Made by a program: the position numbers and the translations under genes. A model generated the notes under the pieces. The model saw nothing but the letters and a program-made list of their open reading frames with translations. It searched no databases and was not told where the DNA came from. Source: Paraburkholderia phenazinium (lineage in GTDB: Bacteria; Pseudomonadota; Gammaproteobacteria; Burkholderiales; Burkholderiaceae). From it: DNA of 64,000 bases. Below, piece by piece: positions 58,046-64,000 of this stretch (positions are counted from its first letter, which is position 1; every line of letters starts with the position of its first letter). The DNA is taken from the NCBI RefSeq assembly GCF_900142845.1, contig NZ_FSRU01000003.1, positions 124,001 to 188,000 on the forward strand, read 5' to 3'.

Positions 58046-58096
58046 GGGCGTGCGGAAGTGAGAGAGGCAACCTGCCTATGCTGCACCAAAATGCAA

Positions 58097-58125
58097 AACG
58101 CCCGCAAATTTTCGTTGCGGGCGTT
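58097..58125 (-). terminator. Intrinsic terminator of mctP
   Basis: AACGCCCGCAA (58097-58107) and TTGCGGGCGTT (58115-58125) pair around a 7-base loop. On the minus strand the stem is followed by TTGCAT after a GCGTTTT run, so it ends transcription of mctP before the FUSC gene. Confidence 0.88.
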
Positions 58126-58158
58126 CGTTGCATGCTCTTCTTCGGATACCTGAACCGG

Positions 58159-59709
58159 TCAGCTTTCCACCACGTCCAGATAGTCCTCCGGACGGGTGCG
58201 GTCTTCGGCGTGCTTCATGCCCACCGCGCGCACCAGCAGGCTCACCACCACCGACACCACCAGGTTCACGATCAGCGACCACACCGCGGCATAGCCGGGA
58301 ATCGCGAGGCCGAACAGGTGGATCGTGAAGATCGAACTGGCCAGCTTCAGCGAGACCGCCATCCACGTGCCGGTGCCGATCCCGACGGCCCAGCCGAGCA
58401 GCAGGCCGCGGTAGTCGAGCATGCGCGTGTACAGCCCCAGCACGATGGCCGGCAGCGTCTGGATGATCCAGATGCCGCCCAGCAACTGCAGCTGGATCGC
58501 ATACGTGAGCGGCAAGCCGAGAATGAAGGCCACCGCCCCCACCTTGACGATCAGCGAAACCAGTTTGGCGATATTGGTTTCCTGCTCGTTCGTCATGTTG
58601 CGGTTGATGAACTCCTTGTGGATGTTGCGCGTGTACAGATTGGCGGCCGCAATCGACATGATCGCCGCCGGCACCAGCGCGCCGATCCCGATGGCCGCAA
58701 ACGCCACCCCGACGAACCACGACGGGAAGAAGTGCAGGAACAGCGCCGGCACGGCGAAGTTCGGACCGAAGGCCTTGAAGTACGGCGCGAACTCGGGCAT
58801 GTCCTTCACGCCCGCTGCGAGCGCCATGAAACCGAGCAGCGCCAGCAGGCCAAGCACCAGCGAATACGCCGGCAACATCGCCATGTTGCGGCGGATCGTG
58901 TTGCCCGACTTCGACGACAGCACGGCCGTAATCGAGTGCGGGTAAAGGAACAGCGCGAGCGCCGAACCGACCGCCAGCGTCGCATAGGCGCTATAGCCGT
59001 TCAGGCTCGATACGTCAGGTGCTTTCAGCAGCAGCTTGGCCGGCGGCACGGCGGCGAAGATGTGGCCGAAACCGCCCAGTTGCGGCGGAATCACGATCAC
59101 GGCAGCGGCGATCGTGATGTAGATCAGCACGTCCTTGACGACCGCGATCATGGCCGGTGCGCGCAGGCCCGAGGTGTACGTGTACGCCGCCAGAATCGCG
59201 AAGGCGATGATGAGCGGCAGATCGCCGACAAACCCCGTGGTGTCGAACCCGAGCGCGCCGATCACCACTTCGATACCGACCAGTTGCAGCGCGATATACG
59301 GCATGGTGGCGACGATACCGGTCACGGCAACTGCCAGAGCAAGCGACTTGCTGCCATAGCGGGCGTTGACGAAGTCCGCGGACGTGACGTAGCCCTGACG
59401 TTTTGCAATGCTCCACAGCTTCGGGAACACGACGAACGCGAACGGATAGATCAGGATCGTATAAGGCAGCGCGAAGAAGCCGGTAGCGCCTGCGCCGAAC
59501 ACAAGCGCGGGCACCGCGACGAAGGTATAGGCGGTGTACAGATCGCCGCCCAGCAGGAACCACGTGACGATGGTGCCGAAGCGCCGGCCGCCGAGACCCC
59601 ACTCTTCCAGATGCGCGAGATCGCCGCGTCGCCAGTGCGCGGCGATGAAGCCGAGGATCGTGACGCCAATAAAGAACAGGACGAAGACAAAGGTGGCGAC
59701 GGGATTCAT
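58159..59709 (-). CDS. mctP: Monocarboxylate/sodium symporter, MctP type
   Basis: The 516-residue member of the sodium:solute symporter family (SSS) has about 13 helices. LGGRRFGTIVTWFLLGGDLYTAYTF, SADFVNARYGSKSLAL and GIVATMPYIALQL are close to rhizobial MctP, which imports lactate, pyruvate, alanine and other short acids. Its start overlaps the stop of the DUF3311 gene by four bases (ATGA), giving translational coupling. The DUF3311/MctP pair is a common arrangement. Confidence 0.92.
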   Translation of the reverse strand: MNPVATFVFVLFFIGVTILGFIAAHWRRGDLAHLEEWGLGGRRFGTIVTWFLLGGDLYTAYTFVAVPALVFGAGATGFFALPYTILIYPFAFVVFPKLWSIAKRQGYVTSADFVNARYGSKSLALAVAVTGIVATMPYIALQLVGIEVVIGALGFDTTGFVGDLPLIIAFAILAAYTYTSGLRAPAMIAVVKDVLIYITIAAAVIVIPPQLGGFGHIFAAVPPAKLLLKAPDVSSLNGYSAYATLAVGSALALFLYPHSITAVLSSKSGNTIRRNMAMLPAYSLVLGLLALLGFMALAAGVKDMPEFAPYFKAFGPNFAVPALFLHFFPSWFVGVAFAAIGIGALVPAAIMSIAAANLYTRNIHKEFINRNMTNEQETNIAKLVSLIVKVGAVAFILGLPLTYAIQLQLLGGIWIIQTLPAIVLGLYTRMLDYRGLLLGWAVGIGTGTWMAVSLKLASSIFTIHLFGLAIPGYAAVWSLIVNLVVSVVVSLLVRAVGMKHAEDRTRPEDYLDVVES

Positions 59710-59945
59710 TGAGCGCCCCCCTGCGAGCTATCCGGCAAACGTTTTTTGGTCTTGAAGTACACCAGAGCCGTGATGACCGCGCTGATCAGCACCCACAGCA
59801 GTTGATACCAGTAGAAGAACGGGAAATCGAACAGTTGGGGTTCGACCTTGTTGTATGACGGCACCCAGATCATCGCGATCCAGGGGAGCAGCAGCAACCA
59901 GAGCCAGTGTTTGCTGGCCTTGTTCGCGGTGGCGTCGTGAGCCAT
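59706..59945 (-). CDS. DUF3311 small membrane protein
   Basis: The 79-residue protein has two membrane helices (WLWLLLLPWIAMIWVPSYN and FFYWYQLLWVLISAVITALVYF) and the DUF3311 words WVPSYNK and YWYQLLW. GAGGAG a few bases before ATG 59945 is strong. It overlaps mctP by four bases and is probably a small subunit or assembly helper of the transporter, as in many SSS symporters. Confidence 0.93.
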   Translation of the reverse strand: MAHDATANKASKHWLWLLLLPWIAMIWVPSYNKVEPQLFDFPFFYWYQLLWVLISAVITALVYFKTKKRLPDSSQGGAQ

Positions 59946-60143
59946 GACGTCTCCTCTTTCCTTTTATTGATTTGTGTCCCGTGGTTGACGGGTGGCGAAC
60001 CCGACGGCTGGAGGCCGGCCCGCGGCCAGGCCACGGGCGCCCCGAAAGCATTGAAAGAGTATAGGAGTCGCAAAGGTACGGTCAAGCAGGGACGACCCGA
60101 GGCCAAACCGTATGCACCGAACCGTGTGCGCGAGGCCGTGTGC

Positions 60144-61067
60144 CTAGATCGAGAATGAACCGTCCTGCTGCCCGGTCGACTCCTGCAGGCCCTTGATCCA
60201 CTTGCGCGCCGACAGACCGAGTTCCGCTTCGATCAGCCTGGCACGCGCCTGCAAGGTCGCGAACGGTACGTCGAGCGCCGGACCCGAAAACGCAATCGCG
60301 ACACGGTTGCCGTCGTGCACTTCAGGCAGCGCGAACACGCGGCCGTCGAAGGCTTCGTTCAGACGCTTCATGTTGCGCACGAAGCTTGGGTGATCGCCGA
60401 ACAGGTTCACCGTCACCACGCCCGCGTCAGCCAGACACGCGCGCACCGCGCGGTAGAACGCCACGCTGTCGAGCACCGGACCGCGTGCGGTCGCGTCGTA
60501 GACGTCGATCTGCACCGCGCCGATCGTGCCGTGGTTGGCGCGGTCGTTGACGAAGTCCCATGCGTCGGTTTCGTGCACCGTCAGACGGGCATCGTCGTGC
60601 GGCAGTTCGAACATCGTGCGCGCCGCGACCACCACGGCCGGATTCAACTCGACCGCTTCGACCTTCGCACGCGTCAGAAAGCGATACGCAAACTTGGTCA
60701 GCGCCGCTGCGCCGAGGCCGAGCTGAACGATGCGCTTCGGCGTTTCGAGGAACAGCAGCCAGGCCATCATTTGCTGCGCGTATTCGAGCTCGATGTGATC
60801 GGGCTTGCGCAAACGCATCGCGCCTTGCACCCATTCCGTGCCGAAGTGCAGATAGCGCACGCCGCCCTCTTCCGAGAACGTCACCGGTGCGAAGCGCGGC
60901 TTGCGCGGCGCTTCGATTTGCGGGGCGTCGTCAAGGTCGTCGTCGCGCCGTGCGCGCTTGCTCGTGCGCGTGATTTTCTGCATTTTCTCGCCGGCATCAG
61001 CGGAGTCGGACTGTTTGTTGCGGAATGCGCGCGCTTCAGCCGAAGCGCGCTTGATCAGTTTCGTCAT
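60144..61067 (-). CDS. Spermidine-synthase-like methyltransferase-fold protein
   Basis: The 307-residue protein has a basic N-terminus and then the spermidine-synthase-like Rossmann core: VRYLHFGTEWVQGAMRL, MMAWLLFLETPKRIVQLGLGAAALTKFA, AVELNPAVVVAARTMFELP, QIDVYDATARGPVL. Active polyamine synthases carry a catalytic Asp in a GxGDG motif; here the loop is QLGLGAAALTKFA, so polyamine synthesis is uncertain. No Shine-Dalgarno is seen before ATG 61067; a start at a later Met (MQKITRTSKR) is possible. It stands alone. Confidence 0.82.
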   Translation of the reverse strand: MTKLIKRASAEARAFRNKQSDSADAGEKMQKITRTSKRARRDDDLDDAPQIEAPRKPRFAPVTFSEEGGVRYLHFGTEWVQGAMRLRKPDHIELEYAQQMMAWLLFLETPKRIVQLGLGAAALTKFAYRFLTRAKVEAVELNPAVVVAARTMFELPHDDARLTVHETDAWDFVNDRANHGTIGAVQIDVYDATARGPVLDSVAFYRAVRACLADAGVVTVNLFGDHPSFVRNMKRLNEAFDGRVFALPEVHDGNRVAIAFSGPALDVPFATLQARARLIEAELGLSARKWIKGLQESTGQQDGSFSI

Positions 61068-61254
61068 GGAGAGAGGTCGCGTCAAAGGCGCAATTTTGGT
61101 TCGGATGAGAGCATAGCATTCGCCAGACTCGCTTTTCTTTTCCGTGTAATCTGCTTCTTCCCTGCCTTCCGGATTTCGCCGTGACGTCACCGAAGCCTGC
61201 TAGGGTTATCGCTGCTCAGACCACCTCACACCTCACCACAAGGGATCCGCAAGC

Positions 61255-61950
61255 ATGAGCACCATTCACTTCATTGGCGGGGAAAAAGGCGGCGTGGGCA
61301 AATCGCTCGTCGCCCGCGTGCTGGCCCAGCATTTTATCGACACCTGCGTGCCGTTTCTAGGCTTCGACACGGACCGCTCGCATGGCGCGCTGCTGCGCTT
61401 TTACGCGGACTATGCCGCACCGGCCGTGCTCGACCAGCACGACAGCCTGGACCCCATCATGGAGGCCGCCAGCGAAGATCCGCAGCGGCGGATTCTGGTG
61501 GACCTCGCGGCCCAGACGCAGCAGCCGCTCGCCAAATGGCTCGACGATTCGGATGTGCTCGGGATGGCGCAGGAACTGGGCATCGCGCTGACGTGGTGGC
61601 ACGTCATGGACAGCGGCCGCGATTCGGTCGATCTGCTGCGGCAGTGGCTCGACCAGTTCGGCGGCAAGCTCAAGCTGGTGCTGGTGCTGAATGAACTGCG
61701 CGGCGACCGCTTCGAGATTCTGGAAGCGTCCGGCGAACGCGCGCGAGCCGAAGCATTGGGCGCCAGCGTGATGACCCTGCGTCATCTGCCCGATACGACC
61801 ATGCAAAAGATCGATCAGCAAAGCACGAGCTTCTGGGCCGCGGTGAATCATCCGGACCGTGCCGCTACGGGGCTCGGCTTGCTGGAACGGCAACGCGTCA
61901 AGGTGTGGCTGCAGCGGGTGTATGGCGAGTTCGCGAGGCTTGGGGTTTAG
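61255..61950 (+). CDS. Orphan ParA/MinD-like P-loop ATPase
   Basis: The 231-residue protein starts MSTIHFIGGEKGGVGKSLVA, a deviant Walker A (KGGVGKS) of the ParA/MinD family. FDTDRSHGALLRF replaces the usual switch region, and LVDLAAQTQQPL is the Walker B region. Relatives in this order are often labelled mobilisation proteins. No ParB or MinC gene is adjacent. AGGGA upstream supports the start. The real target, whether DNA, a protein cluster or a secretion apparatus, is unknown. Confidence 0.85.
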   Translation: MSTIHFIGGEKGGVGKSLVARVLAQHFIDTCVPFLGFDTDRSHGALLRFYADYAAPAVLDQHDSLDPIMEAASEDPQRRILVDLAAQTQQPLAKWLDDSDVLGMAQELGIALTWWHVMDSGRDSVDLLRQWLDQFGGKLKLVLVLNELRGDRFEILEASGERARAEALGASVMTLRHLPDTTMQKIDQQSTSFWAAVNHPDRAATGLGLLERQRVKVWLQRVYGEFARLGV

Positions 61951-61967
61951 GCTAGTGCAGGCCGGGC

Positions 61968-62501
61968 CTACCTCGCGCGACTGCTTGGGGTATCGGCGGC
62001 GGGCGGCTCGGTTAACCAGTCACGCAGCGCTAGCCACGCTTTGAGCTTCTCTGCATAAGGCAGCGTGTACGCAGGACTGCTCGAAGGCAGGCTGATGAAT
62101 TCGACCCTCCCGACCGCGTCCTGCAGCGCCCGCATGCCGAGCCGCGCAGCCGTGCCGCCGTTGAACGCGACGGCGGCGAGATGCGGCAGCGACTCAACCA
62201 GGGCAAGCAGGTCGTTGCTCGCATGGTTGCGGATCCGGCTGTCCAGACTGCCTTCACGTTGGGCCTCCGCGACGACATCCCACAAGCCGACGCGATGACG
62301 CAGCAGGGCCTGCAGGCGCGTAGGGTAGTCGAAGCCTGGCAAGTCCTCTCCCGTGACATCGCCGATCAGCGACCAGAACCGGTTCTGCTTGTGCGCATAG
62401 TACTGCGCCTGCGCCAGCGAGACTTCGCCCGGCAGGCTGCCCAACACCAGGATTCGTGTATTGGCGTCGACGACGGGCGCAAAGCAGCGTTTCTGCGTCA
62501 C
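61968..62501 (-). CDS. Uracil-DNA-glycosylase superfamily protein (family 6, hypoxanthine type)
   Basis: The 177-residue protein has [20 protein letters not shown] and NRFWSLIGD, the motif set of family-6 UDG enzymes that remove hypoxanthine (deaminated adenine). The conserved Asn is in [15 protein letters not shown] near the C-terminus is the motif-2 type. It starts with GTG at 62501, overlapping the ubiC stop by four bases (GTGA), so the two are translationally coupled. The pairing with ubiC is unexpected by function. It also converges with the ParA-like gene, 17 bases apart. Confidence 0.88.
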   Translation of the reverse strand: MTQKRCFAPVVDANTRILVLGSLPGEVSLAQAQYYAHKQNRFWSLIGDVTGEDLPGFDYPTRLQALLRHRVGLWDVVAEAQREGSLDSRIRNHASNDLLALVESLPHLAAVAFNGGTAARLGMRALQDAVGRVEFISLPSSSPAYTLPYAEKLKAWLALRDWLTEPPAADTPSSRAR

Positions 62502-63187
62502 GATACCTTCCCGCCGCGCTCATGCTGGGTCACCTGATGGGCGCGTGACGCCGTGTGCTCGAGCGGCCGTCCATGTTCGCGCGGATACGTCCGCTGTGGC
62601 TCATGCGCGGACACCGCGGGCGACGCCGCCGCAAGGTGCGCCCACAGTGCGGGCAGCATGCATTCGGTGACCATCAGCGGCGCGCCGTGGCGCTCGAACA
62701 CCGAGCGGCGCGCGACCAGCGCCTGGGGATGCGAATCCACCCCGCCGATTTCGCGGGCAGCCAGCCGGTACAACGGATGACGCGCCGTGAGCCGGCGGCT
62801 CACCAACGCCGAGCGCGCGACGCTGCTGTCGCTGTAGAGCAGTTCGGCCAGCGGCCGGGTGCGCAAGCGGCGCATCGCCTGCCAGACGCCGACGCTCGCC
62901 GCCAGCGGCGCAATGCTATGCGCCGCGACGAACGGCGTGCCGTCCACCGACAACACCACTTCCCGCACCCACACCGGCGCGCGCGATTCGACGCCGAGCG
63001 CGGCGTGCTCGTCCGCCCACGGCATCGCGACGGCTTCGCGCGTGACGCGCACCGCCACCGCACCGAGCGTGCGCAGATGCGCGGTCAGCGAACCGCCGCG
63101 CGTGAGCCAGTCTTTCTGGTCGCGGCTGAAACCGGGTAAGGGCGCGACGCGCCAGTGGGCGTCCGCGGCATCGAAACGGATGAGCAT
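62498..63187 (-). CDS. ubiC: Chorismate pyruvate-lyase
   Basis: UbiC makes 4-hydroxybenzoate from chorismate, the first step of ubiquinone synthesis. The 229-residue protein has [34 protein letters not shown] and [20 protein letters not shown]; the last Glu corresponds to the catalytic Glu155 of E. coli. A C-terminal extension of about 40 residues ([14 protein letters not shown] and so on) follows the core. It is the first gene of a two-gene unit with the glycosylase. Confidence 0.93.
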   Translation of the reverse strand: MLIRFDAADAHWRVAPLPGFSRDQKDWLTRGGSLTAHLRTLGAVAVRVTREAVAMPWADEHAALGVESRAPVWVREVVLSVDGTPFVAAHSIAPLAASVGVWQAMRRLRTRPLAELLYSDSSVARSALVSRRLTARHPLYRLAAREIGGVDSHPQALVARRSVFERHGAPLMVTECMLPALWAHLAAASPAVSAHEPQRTYPREHGRPLEHTASRAHQVTQHERGGKVS

Positions 63188-63426
63188 GGTGTCGGATTAT
63201 AACGGCGCTCCATCAGGATGATCCTCGTCGCGGGCAAGACATAAGGTTCCCCACGCCCTCGCGTCCGTGCTGACCGGCATCAATCCACTCGCAGCTTTCA
63301 GACAGGTCTTATTTTCCTCATACCGCCCCGCGCGATAAAAGATCGATGCACGACAAAGCCGGCGCGCCGCTCACTGATGTGTCACGGGCGCGCCATGTGA
63401 TCCGATACTGTAGGAGGAGAATAAAG

Positions 63427-63930
63427 ATGAGAGCATTCCTGGGCGCAACTGCGTGCGCCATGGCGGTTGTGGTGCTGGCGGGTTGCGCGGCGCCGTTGAA
63501 TCGCGCCAAAGAGACTTCCTTGAACCAGGCCGTCGGCATCGAGGTGAAGCCGGTCGCCAACGGCGTGTCCGTGAAGCTGCCCGAAATCGCGCTGTTCGAC
63601 TTCGGCAAGTCGGAGATCCGTCCCGACGCAGCGGCCGTGGTCAACCGTTCCGCGGTCTTGCTCGGTCGCAGCAAGAAGCCGATCGTGGTCGAGGGCTACA
63701 CCGACAACGTCGGCACGCTCGAATACAACCAGCAACTCTCGGAAGCGCGCGCCAAGGCGGTGGGCTTCGCGCTGGTGGCGCGAGGGGTGTCGATGGAGCG
63801 CATTCGCACGAAGGGCAATGCCTATGACAGCCCTGTCGCGAGCAACGATACGCCCGAGGGACGCGCCCAGAACCGGCGCACCGAGATCCTCGTGCGTGGC
63901 GAGACGATGGATACCTTGATGGGACGCTAG
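63427..63930 (+). CDS. OmpA-family lipoprotein
   Basis: The 167-residue protein begins with a lipoprotein signal (AMAVVVLAGC, lipobox LAGC) and has a C-terminal OmpA domain (about residues 60-160): LFDFGKSEIRPDAAAVV, VEGYTDNVGTLEYNQQLSEA, NDTPEGRAQNRRTEI. The last words bind peptidoglycan. AGGAGG at 63412-63417 fixes ATG 63427. It is a single gene whose role is probably cell-wall anchoring. Confidence 0.94.
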   Translation: MRAFLGATACAMAVVVLAGCAAPLNRAKETSLNQAVGIEVKPVANGVSVKLPEIALFDFGKSEIRPDAAAVVNRSAVLLGRSKKPIVVEGYTDNVGTLEYNQQLSEARAKAVGFALVARGVSMERIRTKGNAYDSPVASNDTPEGRAQNRRTEILVRGETMDTLMGR

Positions 63931-64000
63931 TCGCATCGGCCCTCTGGGTCGGCATTCAGCGCGGCGTGCAACGCGCCGCGTGCATTGAGCGTCGTTCTAT

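Overview
The window is high-GC chromosomal DNA from a beta-proteobacterium of the order Burkholderiales, most likely Paraburkholderia or a close Burkholderia relative. This is an inference from gene content and sequence style. The supporting signs are a PHB depolymerase with the Cys183 nucleophile of the Ralstonia type, the rnfB-nth pair with an orphan RnfB, a FtsK with a long Ala/Pro linker, a DUF3096 mini-protein, an mctP/DUF3311 pair, and a long intergenic element around 29.3 kb that resembles dispersed repeats I recall from Paraburkholderia. I see no prophage, insertion sequence, CRISPR array, rRNA or tRNA. It reads as core chromosome with small accessory patches.

Layout. 1-8.7 kb: a partial MFS transporter, an alpha/beta hydrolase, a PAS-GGDEF-EAL signalling protein, a CaiB-type CoA transferase, a VOC protein, trpS and two transglutaminase-like proteins. 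9-12.4 kb: an HdeD-type membrane domain fused to a putative papain-like domain, an OpgC-type acyltransferase and a small membrane protein. 12.9-14.5 kb: rdgC and two small unknown genes. 14.5-23 kb: an LPS core / O-antigen locus (two GT4 transferases, an O-antigen ligase, a GT9 heptosyltransferase, msbA, a GT2 transferase) in which three different simple sequence repeats (6-, 5- and 7-bp units) lie at the edges and inside. 23-31 kb: dnaE, trhO, gluQ and a RhlE-type helicase. 31-37.5 kb: an aldehyde dehydrogenase / acetolactate synthase operon, an MliC-like lysozyme inhibitor, a small lipoprotein, purT and a META-domain lipoprotein. 37.6-47 kb: ftsK, a lactonase-family propeller, DUF3096, a GH15 enzyme and phaZ. 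47-53.7 kb: a TetR regulator, rnfB, nth, DUF1841, two small c-type cytochromes and a MoxR/VWA pair. 53.8-64 kb: benE, talB, a second VOC protein, a FUSC protein, mctP with DUF3311, a spermidine-synthase-like protein, an orphan ParA-like ATPase, a family-6 uracil-DNA-glycosylase-like enzyme overlapping ubiC, and an OmpA-type lipoprotein.

How the genes work together. The clearest functional unit is the LPS locus. MsbA flips lipid A-core, the GT9, GT4 and GT2 enzymes build the core, and the ligase attaches O-antigen; the repeats suggest that expression or length may vary there. A second likely unit is the acetolactate synthase / aldehyde dehydrogenase operon with an inverted repeat upstream. The MoxR/VWA pair is a chaperone-like module. 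The rest is mostly single housekeeping genes (translation, replication, repair, ubiquinone, nucleotide and carbon metabolism).

The most unusual items are the HdeD-papain-like fusion, the cluster of simple repeats around the LPS genes, a transglutaminase whose usual catalytic histidine position is alanine, a perfect 22-bp palindrome in front of a small membrane protein, a glutamyl-Q-tRNA synthetase with an internal low-complexity insertion, and a FtsK lacking its first membrane segment.
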